Both the position numbers and the translations under genes were made by a program. This document shows positions 12,801 to 55,390 of a stretch of 64,000 nt of DNA, piece by piece. Under the pieces are notes generated by a model. The model saw only the letters and a list, made by a program, of their open reading frames with translations. It had not been told where the DNA came from and made no database searches. Positions within the stretch are counted from its first letter, which is position 1. Each line of letters starts with the position of its first letter. The DNA is taken from positions 8,216,097-8,280,096 of the forward strand of contig NC_040012.1 in assembly GCF_000972845.2 (NCBI RefSeq). The letters run 5' to 3'. This DNA comes from Larimichthys crocea (Eukaryota > Chordata > Actinopteri > Sciaenidae).

Positions 12801-14225
12801 GGTTCTCCATGACAACAAGTACCCAGAAGTCAGCGTGCCGTCCTTCAGCTGGAGGAACAGAAACAACCCCAGCTTCATCCTGGTGAGGAAAACTAACATC
12901 CACATTATTAAGAGATGATGTGTGATTTTTTTAAAAGCAGCTGTAGTCAAAATATTTTAATCGAGCTTCAGCTGCAGCCTTGGTGGAAAGTAACTAAGTA
13001 CATTCATTCATATTGTACTTCACTACATTACTTACGAGTTACCTTGCAGATTCAGATCACAAACTAAATAAATATATTGTCATAGATTAAACTGCTGAGA
13101 AGTACATAAGGTCATATAAACGAGCCTCAGCTGCAGCATTAAACTATACGTACATTATAACATCATTAATAATGCTGATCTCTGCAAAGATCTTCTGTTA
13201 GCTGAAAGTTTGTTGAATGAAAGAGAGCGACACTGTAACTTTACAACTTTAATGTTCAGCTGAGGCCGAAAAAGTCTCATCCTGTCACTGCATCAGTGGA
13301 GAATCCTCCAGTTGCATCAAACACACATCGTCTAACCTGCGATAACAGATTAATTTGTGATGTTTCTGTGCAAGATTTCCATCAGGTCACTGAAGTCTGT
13401 GAAGGTTCTCAGTCGTCTTTCTTTGAGAAGAGTTGACTCTGGGGTAACTGGACTTGGTTGTAGATCCATGAAGATGTTTTAACCTCTCATCTAAGGGGCT
13501 TCTTCCAAACATGTAACCTCTCCACGGATCTACAACCAAGTCCAGTCCCAGATTTAACTCTTCTCAAAGTTCTTCCACCGTTTTCTCTCATGGCGTTGAG
13601 CTGAGCTCTAAAACCCGGATCACACGACCTGCTCGCAGCTACCTGATGAACATATCGGAGCATTTAGCAGCTAAAGAGCCAGATAAACACACAGTTTAGG
13701 TTATTAGTTATTCATAATCATTAATAAACAGGTCACAGTTCAGCAGATGAAGGTCAAACCGTTTTCTCAGACTTCTTAGCGATATTGCAGTTTGAACATC
13801 TACAGAAAATATGATTGAAAGTTCCAGAACTGCTACTAAATGGACGTCCTGGTGATATATATATATATATTAAAAAAAAAATCAGGGATTGTATCTTTAA
13901 ATAGTCAAATCATGATAAAAATATGCAGCAAGGAGCCAAATGTGTTCACATTTTTAGCTTTTGGAGGCCCCCTGCTGGCTGAGGGGCCGACATGAACATG
14001 AACACTGATTTATTCTCCTCTTTCCTCCTCCTCTCTCAGGCGTCGGTGTCACCCGGCAGTTACGCTCTGTCCAAATGTTTCCTGCCGGAGGAGAGCACGG
14101 TGATCGGCGTGTACTGCTCGGCCGGCGCCTGCCTGCTGCTGCTGATCCTCGCTCACTGTATGTGGATGAAAGGCCTGCTGCAGTGCCTCAGCCTCTGCCT
14201 GCTGGGGAAGCACAAGTCTCTGTGA
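3613..14225 (+). CDS. mppe1: Metallophosphoesterase 1 (PGAP5), 9 coding exons, 394 aa
   Basis: Joined exons: 3613-3863, 4004-4112, 6005-6108, 7977-8057, 9749-9857, 10118-10198, 12399-12521, 12742-12882, 14040-14225 (1185 nt). All introns are GT-AG and all phases close. The family removes the ethanolamine-phosphate side branch from the second mannose of GPI anchors at ER exit sites, which allows export of GPI-anchored proteins. Visible in the product: an N-terminal membrane anchor at about residues 8-30, metallophosphoesterase motifs D67-x-H69, GD (108-109), GNHD (146-149) and GHTH (299-302), a second membrane segment at about 354-373, and a C-terminal KHKSL that fits a KxKxx retrieval signal. 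Length is close to human MPPE1 (396 aa, from memory). ATG 3613 is the first in-frame ATG and has G at -3. No frameshift or missing catalytic motif is seen. Confidence 0.96.
4004..4112 (+). CDS. mppe1: mppe1 coding exon 2
   Basis: Encodes residues 84-120, including [15 protein letters not shown], which is nearly identical to human MPPE1, and the second metal motif in [12 protein letters not shown]. The acceptor is cacag|GGAATGG and the donor AAG|GTAACG. The preceding intron is only 140 bp. Confidence 0.96.
4761..5430 (+). repeat. Tandem pair of 'ATTAATCG' interspersed repeats
   Basis: AGTAGCTTGTTTTGTCTGAA occurs at 4761 and again at 5141, each followed by GACAATTACTTT or AACAATTACTTT and the CTGTCAGTTATTTTCTT block. 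The offset is 380 bp. Shorter relatives (GATTAGTTGATTAATCAATA) lie at about 36070-36120 and 39990-40040, and similar text near 41010-41100. Family name unknown to me. Confidence 0.65.
5449..5530 (+). repeat. Short interspersed repeat (TTTTATTTGTATAGCCC type)
   Basis: CAATTTTATTTGTATAGCCC, then AAAGTCACAAAG, then GCCTCAGAGGGCTTTACA. This combination is very common in fish genomes (family knowledge). The second half ends with CTGTACA. Confidence 0.55.
6005..6108 (+). CDS. mppe1: mppe1 coding exon 3
   Basis: Encodes residues 121-154 plus two bases of E155. It contains the [10 protein letters not shown] signature, with the catalytic GNHD of calcineurin-like phosphoesterases. The acceptor is ctgcag|CACTGG and the donor TATGA|GTAAGG. 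Confidence 0.96.
6109..7976 (+). other. mppe1 intron 3
   Basis: 1.9 kb intron with GT at 6109 and AG at 7975-7976. It carries one TTAA-type inverted-repeat element (6595-6883). The rest is unremarkable single-copy-looking DNA. Confidence 0.85.
6595..6883. mobile_element. TTAA-flanked MITE, copy 1 (289 bp)
   Basis: Begins TTAAAGGTACAGCGTGTAAT and ends with the near-reverse complement ACTACACACTGAACCTTTAA. An internal GGACCCGCTCTACATGTAGA matches the copy at 16055-16389. It is non-coding with short terminal inverted repeats, and TTAA at both ends fits piggyBac-type target duplication. The superfamily is inferred. Confidence 0.7.
7977..8057 (+). CDS. mppe1: mppe1 coding exon 4
   Basis: Encodes residues 155-181 plus two bases of N182 ([19 protein letters not shown]...), matching the human VERFEKVF segment. 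The acceptor is ccgcag|GATGGAC and the donor GTCAA|GTGAGT. Confidence 0.95.
8058..9748 (+). other. mppe1 intron 4
   Basis: 1.7 kb intron with a (TA)n short run near 8497-8510 and the repeat at 9088-9433. No exon seen. Confidence 0.85.
9088..9433 (+). repeat. Diverged interspersed repeat, copy B (mppe1 intron 4)
   Basis: Partner of 1-178, with extra internal sequence. The match runs from GTCCATAGAGGCTGC to GTGAAATAGTTGGTGGTG. No coding potential recognised. Confidence 0.6.
9749..9857 (+). CDS. mppe1: mppe1 coding exon 5
   Basis: Encodes residues 182-218, including [17 protein letters not shown], equivalent to human FVMVNSVALNGDGCGIC. The acceptor is cttcag|TTTCCTG and the donor CTTCAG|GTGGGA, in phase 0. 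Confidence 0.96.
10118..10198 (+). CDS. mppe1: mppe1 coding exon 6
   Basis: Encodes residues 219-245, a Ser/Gly-rich linker followed by PPTSPIMLQ. It is the least conserved part of the protein but keeps phase 0 at both ends. The acceptor is ctgcag|AGCTCG and the donor TTACAG|GTAAAC. Confidence 0.93.
10225..10353 (-). mobile_element. TTAA-type MITE, one-ended fragment
   Basis: The minus strand reads TTAAAGGTACGGTGTGTGGG, then ATTTAGTGCCATCTAGTGG, matching the start of the 16055 copy. The other terminal repeat is absent, so the internal boundary is approximate. It includes a CTCF-core-like string at 10315-10328. Confidence 0.6.
10508..10572 (+). repeat. AAGTACTTTTACTCAAGTAC element fragment
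   Basis: CCAGTGATGGAAAGTACTTT followed by TACTCAAGTACAAATG matches the termini of the large element at 55391-58608. It is probably a solo end or truncated copy. Confidence 0.55.
10660..11158 (+). mobile_element. Degenerate non-LTR retrotransposon (LINE) 3' fragment
   Basis: One frame reads [16 protein letters not shown], a phrase typical of the carboxy end of fish LINE reverse-transcriptase proteins. The following text (KPPEHLQLF) is broken by stops and shifts. It ends in GTCGCTTTGGATAAAAGCGT plus ACTAAATGTAA, a LINE/SINE tail type common in teleosts. It is 5' truncated and dead. The clade is not assigned. Confidence 0.6.
12399..12521 (+). CDS. mppe1: mppe1 coding exon 7
   Basis: Encodes residues 246-286. 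It begins with HYPLYR, whose histidine belongs to the metal site, and ends [11 protein letters not shown]. The acceptor is ctccag|CACTAT and the donor CAGAGG|GTGAGT. Confidence 0.96.
12742..12882 (+). CDS. mppe1: mppe1 coding exon 8
   Basis: Encodes residues 287-333, including the last metal-binding motif [11 protein letters not shown] and the conserved [14 protein letters not shown]. The acceptor is cctcag|CTGCTG and the donor ATCCTG|GTGAGG. Confidence 0.96.
12883..14039 (+). other. mppe1 intron 8
   Basis: 1.2 kb intron with an AAGTAC-type fragment near 12983-13045 and a long inverted repeat at 13421-13569. A short (TA)n run is at 13855-13870. Confidence 0.85.
13421..13569. repeat. Long imperfect inverted repeat (hairpin)
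   Basis: GGACTTGGTTGTAGATCC at 13450-13467 is perfectly complementary to 13526-13543 (18 of 18). CTTTGAGAAGAGTTGA at 13421-13436 pairs 15 of 16 with 13554-13569. The loop contains AACCTCTCATCTAAGGGGCT, related to a very common fish repeat. The arms are interrupted, so the stem is imperfect. Confidence 0.75.
14040..14225 (+). CDS. mppe1: mppe1 coding exon 9 with stop
   Basis: Encodes residues 334-394 and TGA at 14223-14225. It holds YALSKCFLP, a hydrophobic segment ([18 protein letters not shown]), and the tail GKHKSL. A lysine at -3 and another at -5 fit the KxKxx ER-retrieval rule, as expected for an enzyme cycling between ER and Golgi. Confidence 0.95.
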   Translation, partial: ASVSPGSYALSKCFLPEESTVIGVYCSAGACLLLLILAHCMWMKGLLQCLSLCLLGKHKSL

Positions 14226-14380
14226 ACTACATTACCCAGGGTGCATACTGCATCCGCCACAAAGAACAGAGCCATGAGTTGGTAAATACTTGATGTAAAA
14301 TTTGTTTGTCCAGAATGTTTTGCGGCACTGTGAAGGACATGAATATATATTTTAAATGTTTTAAAAGGACCTGTCTGTAC

Positions 14381-14415
<35 letters not shown>

Positions 14416-14416
14416 T
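14381..14416. repeat. (GAT)n microsatellite in the mppe1 3'UTR
   Basis: About 12 GAT/TGA units, between the mppe1 stop and its polyadenylation signal. A shorter tract of the same unit lies in intron 2 near 4153-4179. Confidence 0.9.
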
Positions 14417-14867
14417 GGTGACAGACGTCAGACGTGGGGCAGATCATTGTTAGAAATCTCTGATTATTGTTAGTTTGTCTTACCTACCTTGGGCAAGCCA
14501 GACAGGTGAAGTTTTTAATCACAGAAACTGTGCAGCTGTTTCCGGCTGAATTATTAGAGCGCGCACACATAAGACAAATCAAACAAGTACATATGTAAAT
14601 ACTTAAAGGTCTCATTCAAGGTGGTTGAAGTCAGATTGTGGTTTATGTCTCTTCACTCTGATGTTAATTGTGATCTGAGGTAAACACACTCGATTCATCT
14701 CACACTCTTGTTTCTGTTGTTGATGTCCGACAAACCCGTCCCCGGGTTTCTCTCGTCGTTTTAACGATGCATATCTGAATATATTTATCGCTGACTTTCT
14801 GTGCCAAAATGTTTGTGAGGAGTTTTTTTTGCCAAATTGTTCAAAACGTTTCTGATGAACTGTACAT

Positions 14868-14873
14868 AATAAA
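14868..14873 (+). terminator. Candidate mppe1 polyadenylation signal AATAAA
   Basis: Canonical AATAAA about 640 nt after the stop codon, preceded by TGTACAT. Cleavage would fall at roughly 14885-14900. It is the first canonical hexamer I see after the stop. Confidence 0.5.
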
Positions 14874-15233
14874 ATCAGAATCTTAAGGTCTGTTTTATAG
14901 TTATGGTGTAAACTAGAGGTCGATGTACACTTTGAGTCACCTGAAGCCATGTCACTCTATGGGTGAAATGTTAAATATCATATATTAAAAGGCTACATGT
15001 GACTTTTCAAAAACCTGGAGACTGGTGGCCGAGATGGACACAATGTCATGGTGATCAAAGAAATAAATGTGATGGATGCAAATAAAAATATGTCGTTAAA
15101 GAAGTCATTTTGTTCCTGATACTCGGGTCACATCTTCAAAGTTTTAACATCTTTTTATTCATATGCACCTTGATTTGTCAGGTATTTAAGTAAGTGGACT
15201 GTCGAGGAATCGACGTCCAAAAGCAAAATGTAT

Positions 15234-15530
15234 TTAAAGGTCCAGTGTGTAAGATTTAGTTTTAGCTTTATTTACAGAATATAATATTAACTATATTTTC
15301 ATTGGTGAATAATCACCTGAAGATAAGAGTTATTATGTTTCTGTTACCTTAGTATGATCCACGAACATTTTTCTACAGCGGCTCAGAACAGACAAACTAA
15401 ACACAGACTCCTGATATTCATATTTTCCGTACATTTCATGGACACCTTAGTTTCTCCTTCATGCCTGCGAGGAGAGGATGAGGCAGCGGGGTTGCTGGAT
15501 GACGCTGAATCTTACACACTGGACCTTTTT
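15234..15530 (+). mobile_element. TTAA-type MITE, copy 2
   Basis: Starts TTAAAGGTCCAGTGTGTAAG and ends AATCTTACACACTGGACCTT, which is its reverse complement apart from the last bases. The 3' TTAA is lost. The interior CAGAACAGACAAACTAAACA is shared with the opposite strand of 16055-16389. Confidence 0.75.
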
Positions 15531-16054
15531 ATTTATTTTAAAGTAATATAAAAACTAAATCTTCACATTTAAAAAATCATTGATTATTGAAATAGTTTTG
15601 AGTCAAGATGAAGAAATCCTCTCTGGCTCTCTATTCACATATACTATATTATGAAAATAAATTATGATTGAATTTTATCCCCATCTCCCCATCTTAATGT
15701 CTCTTAATACTCTCTGTGTCTGGGATAGATTGAAGACACGAACCTGGATTCAAGTCATCGGTAAACTCCACGAGAAGTGCAAGAAATTGTTTGTACGTAA
15801 CATAATATAATGTATAATTAACCTATTTTTTAAAATCAGATCTCATTTTGTACAAAAAGACTCGACGCCCACTCAGGTGATTTCTCGAAATGATTTGCTT
15901 GATTTGACTGACGTCTCCTCGACTCTCCTCCTTCTCGTTTCACTGCACTGAATTTACACTTTTCCTTTAATCTGAGCTGATGGGATAGAAACACCTGTGA
16001 AGGGAGTGAGCGGCCTTTAAAGTCAGAGAACTACAGTGAAGAACAAAGTCATCT

Positions 16055-16389
16055 TTAAAGGTCCAGTGTGTAGGATTTAGTGGCACCTAGCAGTGAAGTT
16101 GCAAACTGCAACCAAATGAATACTCCTTTTCTCACGCCTCACCCGCTCCTGAGAAAAACTCTGGCTGCTTAATTCACATAAATAGCAACCTGTCTAGAGC
16201 AGTGTTTGGTTTGTCTGTTCTGGGCCACAGTAGAAAACTCTGTGGAAGAGGACCCGCTCTCACTGCAGATATAAAAAACTAATTTGAAGACGACAGAAAC
16301 ACAAAGATTCTTATTGTCAGGTGATAAAAACATCCTGATGAATATCATATTGCATTCTTCAAGCTCAATCTTACACACTGGACCTTTAA
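16055..16389 (-). mobile_element. TTAA-type MITE, copy 3 (335 bp), inverted relative to copy 2
   Basis: TTAAAGGTCCAGTGTGTAGG at one end and CTTACACACTGGACCTTTAA at the other; TTAA is intact on both sides. Interior motifs (AGAACAGACAAACCAAACAC, TATCACCTGA) occur on the minus strand, so it is inserted in the opposite orientation to copy 2. The peptide match between copies 2 and 3 (QNRQTKH) is a by-product of shared DNA and is not evidence of a protein. Confidence 0.8.
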
Positions 16390-16591
16390 TGTTATTAGTA
16401 ATGCTTGTGTTTTTCCTATGACGACAAGTCAAAATGTTGATGGCCGATATATTTATACCAAAACAACAGTACCCGGCGCTATTCATCCACGTGTATCTAC
16501 TGTACGTACAGCAGGGACCCGTCAGCGGTAACAAATCTGGACACAACTGGACACCAAGATGGAAATAAAGCAAAGTCCTCTAATGTGCCTC

Positions 16592-16597
16592 TTTATT
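16592..16597 (-). terminator. Candidate gnal polyadenylation signal
   Basis: TTTATT on the plus strand, read as AATAAA on the minus strand, about 2.5 kb after the gnal stop. An earlier AATAAA at 17409-17414 is an alternative. No transcript evidence is available here to choose between them. Confidence 0.3.
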
Positions 16598-18130
16598 TAA
16601 AGAAAATAAAAATGTCATTTAATCATCCTCCCAGGCCAAACAAGGTTTTTGCACCTCCAGTCAGTTCACTCTCTTTTGGGGATAGACGTGTACTGTAGCA
16701 GAAGAAAAGGCTGATGCTGTTTGTACAAGGAGAAGAGCTTGTCTTGTTGGGTGCTGCTCACACATTCATAGTGCCTGTGCCATTGGGTTATGGCTCCAAA
16801 GGACCAAAGAATTACTAATATTGCACGCTCTCATTTATTCATCTCCATTCTAAACATGCTTTCCTATGTGTGTATGTATACATATTTACCGTATACATAC
16901 ATAGGTATGTACACCTAGGCACACACATAATTAAACATGTATAATTGTACATATATATTTATATAGACCTATAAATTTACATGTACATACATTTATAAAA
17001 TTTTACACACAACGCACACTCGCCCTCACACGCACGCACACACGCACGCACACACACATAATGCGTCTGTGAGTATGTTTGTTTTATGTACACATGCGCA
17101 CAGGCACGCACATCAGTACAGATCTCAGACACACTTCATATCGAAAAAACGTTGGTTCCTATTAAAACAACACCAGGTTGCAATTTTGGACACTTTCAAT
17201 GGATTTCCAATGTTTGTTTAAAGCTGTGAAATTCAAAAAAAAAATAATAATAATAATAAAATTAAAAAGGAGGAAAAAAGAAAACCAACAAAAGAAAAAA
17301 AAGAAAAAGAAAAAAAAAAAGGCATGGCGCTGCAACATCTGGTCTTCACTGCAGGTAAGTGGTTAATTTGCATAATGTATACAGGTTTTTAGGATTTTTT
17401 CCCTATTTTTTATTTTTTACTAAACAGCATTTCCTTTTTTTTTTTTTATAAACCAGAAAAAACTAAACTCTACAGAGAAAGTCCCCTACCCGCAGTCTTC
17501 CGCTGCTGATAGAGATTGACATCAAGCTGTACAGCGCAGTCGAAAACATACTTACATCTGAGCTCATTTACAGGTACAGCCATAATCAAGGCACGAAGAT
17601 CTACAAGTAGATTTGTTTTTCTTTCAATTAAGTTGTACAAAATAATATTACATTTTACAGTCTGTACAGGATAATTCAACCTTGCACAGTGTACAAGTTA
17701 ACAAAAAAACAAAACCAAAAATAAAATAAAATAAACCAAAAAAAAAAAAAGAGAACAATACATTTTTCTCTCCCGGCCCACCCGTCCCTCCCGTCCCCTC
17801 CCCTCCCATCAGTATCTCTAAGCTAAAAGGATGGTTTGTGTGGAAAAAGGAGGCAAGTCCGAGTCCGTGGAGGCAGCAGGGCTAAGGTGCAGAGAGAGCT
17901 CAGTCCCTTTTCCTTCATTTAAATCCTTCTTCATGTCGTAGGCGGTGGCGGCGGCGGCGGCGTCATCGTCGGCGGCGTGTTTCCTGCCTCCCCTTCCTTC
18001 CCACTTCTTTAATCTTTCGCTCCACATGTCTCTCGGCTGCTTGGTGCACCCTGCAGCTCGGCAAGCTAACATCGTGACAGGGTAATAAATATTGTGATGC
18101 TACATTGTGTGTATGCTTCCTCTGGAGAAA

Positions 18131-18131
<1 letters not shown>

Positions 18132-18161
<30 letters not shown>

Positions 18162-18182
18162 GGCAACAACAACAACAACAAC
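18132..18182. repeat. (AAC)n microsatellite
   Basis: About 17 AAC units with one interruption (CGGC), inside the probable gnal 3'UTR. Confidence 0.9.
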
Positions 18183-18521
18183 CGAGAAAAAAAAAAGAAA
18201 AGAAAAAAGAAAACAACCAAAAAAAAAAAAGTTATTAAGGAACCTGATGCAAAGTGCATTTATCTCTTCATCCACTCGGTTCCCCTCCGTCCACTCCTCC
18301 GGTTTCGTCGCCGTCCAGGAGAAGAAGAAGCAGGTCGGAGGGGGTGACGGGGCAAAAAAAAAAAAAAAAAAGGGTGGGGGGGCAGCGGGTTGGGAAGGGG
18401 GCAAAGGTCATGGTGGTGATGCCAGCTTTGAACCGGCAGGTGACACACAAACATAAACACACACGCATGCGCTCATTCACATGGCATTCCTCCTTCTCTT
18501 CATTACACACAACACACAAAT

Positions 18522-18542
18522 ACACACACACACACACACACA
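18522..18542. repeat. (CA)n microsatellite
   Basis: Roughly ten CA units in the probable gnal 3'UTR. Confidence 0.85.
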
Positions 18543-19075
18543 CTGCCTCTACACTGAGGTCCTGTAGGTGTGTTTTTTTTTATGTATCCACACCCATCAG
18601 TCCAGGTCCAATGACAAAGCCAAAAAACAGAAGGACACAAAAGGGGCAAAAAAAAAAAAGGAGGTAGCCCAAGGCTTAGTGGAATGACAAAAATCAAGGC
18701 ATTCAAAAAGGAAGGATTAAAAGAAGAAGAAGAAGAAGAAAAAAAAATAAGCGGCACGCAACAACTTTGTTCCCCAACCTTCCTTTCACGTCGGTGAAAT
18801 GGGGATGAATCGAAAAAAAAAAAAGAAGTACAAAAAGCTAAGGAGTTAAGAAGAGGAAGAGGATTTGACACACTTCAGTAGTACTTCATAGTCCTCGACA
18901 GGAGGGGTGGTCAGGGGGGTTTGTTGAGGGTTTCTTTGGGAGGGAGGAGGGGTGAGGGGTAAAGGGAGGAAGAAGGAGGAGGAGAAGGAGGAGAAGGAGG
19001 AGGAGGAGGAAGGGTTCGTCAAGGATGCAGAATGGTGGAGAAAAAACACAGAAGGCTGACGGAGGCGGTCTCCCA

Positions 19076-54233
<35,158 letters not shown>

Positions 54234-54424
54234 CTTCCGTCGCCCTAACCCTTCCTTGTGGAATCGTTAAAAAATATAATATGTAGAAAATAAAAAAATA
54301 AAATAAAAAATTAAAAGAAAGGAGGAGAAGAAGAAGAAGAAGAAGAAGCAACCCCACCGGGATGATATTGTGGATTTTTTTTTTTCTCTCTTCTTCTTCT
54401 GTCGTCAAGCCACCCCCCCCTCCC

Positions 54425-54465
<41 letters not shown>

Positions 54466-54960
54466 AGAAAAATCTCTGCGAGGCTTCTTCTCTCTCTCGT
54501 CGGAGGGAGGAATATGTTTCCCCCGTTACAATTCCGCTTCAGCCGCCGCAGCCAACCGTCATCCAAAAAAAAAAAAAAAAAAAAACAACAAAAAAAAAAA
54601 AAGAAAATGACACAGGAATGAGTGTTGTGCTGTGAAATTTACACACACACTCACACGCTTTAAAAAAAAAAAAAAAAAAAAAACCCTACCGTTTTGTTAG
54701 TTTCACGCAAAAAAAAACCCAACCGAAGAATAAAACGACGACTCGGTTTCAAACGGGAGGAGATATCAAAAATACATATAAATAAAGAAGAGAGAGAGAG
54801 AGAGAGAGGGTTTTTCAATTTCTGGGAATCCAGTCAACTGTTCCTATCGCGTCTCCAACCCCTCTCTTCTCTCAGTATTTTTTTTCTATCTGAATTTCTA
54901 TCAGTATTTCTGTCTCTTTAACTCAGCACTGCCTCTCTCTGTGGCACCAGGAAGTAACCG
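54234..54960 (-). promoter_or_regulatory. gnal 5'UTR and proximal promoter region
   Basis: Directly upstream of the gnal ATG. It contains a modest GC-rich patch (54470-54560) between long A-runs on the plus strand (54429-54463, 54565-54602, 54662-54683). A (GA)n stretch is at 54790-54809. No TATA box at a sensible spacing is visible and the transcription start is unknown. I saw no convincing paired Olf/EBF site (TCCC..GGGA). Confidence 0.4.
54429..54683. repeat. Cluster of long A-runs upstream of gnal
   Basis: 35 As at 54429-54463, two near-continuous runs at 54565-54602, and 22 As at 54662-54683. In the gnal sense these are T-runs in the leader or promoter. Their lengths are unreliable in most sequencing chemistries. 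Confidence 0.9.
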
Positions 54961-55258
54961 TGCACCGTGGAGGTGGAAAACAAACCTGCGTTAATAAACT
55001 GGAACATTAACAACCTGCACCGACACAGCATTTTAAAACTTATACCGAGAGCAGACAATCCTGATTTTGTTTCTTTTTTTTTTTTTTTTTTAAGTCGCTA
55101 TCCCTCCTCTGCTATCAAACTAATCGGCTACAAGAAAAAAAAAAAAAAGGGGTGGAAACCCGGACGCCTCTCTGTTGGTTTACAGAGGGGCTGGGTCTCT
55201 TCTTCTTCTTGTTGGCTTCCAGTCAGCGAGGCGGCCCTGACCCAAGCTGGCAACCCAT

Positions 55259-55264
<6 letters not shown>

Positions 55265-55290
<26 letters not shown>
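55265..55290. repeat. (GT)n microsatellite
   Basis: 13 GT units about 1 kb upstream of the gnal start codon. Confidence 0.9.
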
Positions 55291-55390
55291 CACTGGGCTT
55301 TACCTATCTCTGTAGTTTATACACCACAGGTCTGGTCTGGGGGCCATCATGGTAGTAGTCCTCGAGAGAATGAGGACTACTAATACGTGG

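Larger units (their letters stand above)
14226..14895 (+). other. mppe1 3'UTR (estimated)
   Basis: The UTR follows the TGA at 14225. It contains a (GAT)n tract at 14381-14416 and the first good AATAAA at 14868-14873. Further AATAAA-like strings near 15060-15085 could give a longer form. Confidence 0.5.
14896..16589. other. Intergenic gap between convergent mppe1 and gnal
   Basis: No coding exon is seen. Two TTAA-type MITEs (15234-15530, 16055-16389) occupy over a third of the interval. The true gap may be smaller if either 3'UTR is longer than estimated. Confidence 0.65.
16590..19075 (-). other. Probable gnal 3'UTR
   Basis: Lies downstream of the gnal stop and has no competing gene. It is very rich in A-runs, AAC repeats (18132-18182), CA tracts (18522-18542) and T/C-rich stretches. 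The short translations in this stretch are low-complexity artefacts. The far end is set only by an AATAAA on the minus strand (plus TTTATT at 16592-16597); another candidate is at 17409-17414. Confidence 0.4.

Noticed and set aside
16169..16573. 134-codon minus-strand frame sharing QNRQTKH with the frame at 15354-15551
   Set aside because: The shared peptide comes from two copies of the same non-coding MITE, not from a protein family.
18066..18871. Several overlapping frames in the probable gnal 3'UTR
   Set aside because: Driven by AAC, A and CA tracts; none has a non-repetitive conserved segment.
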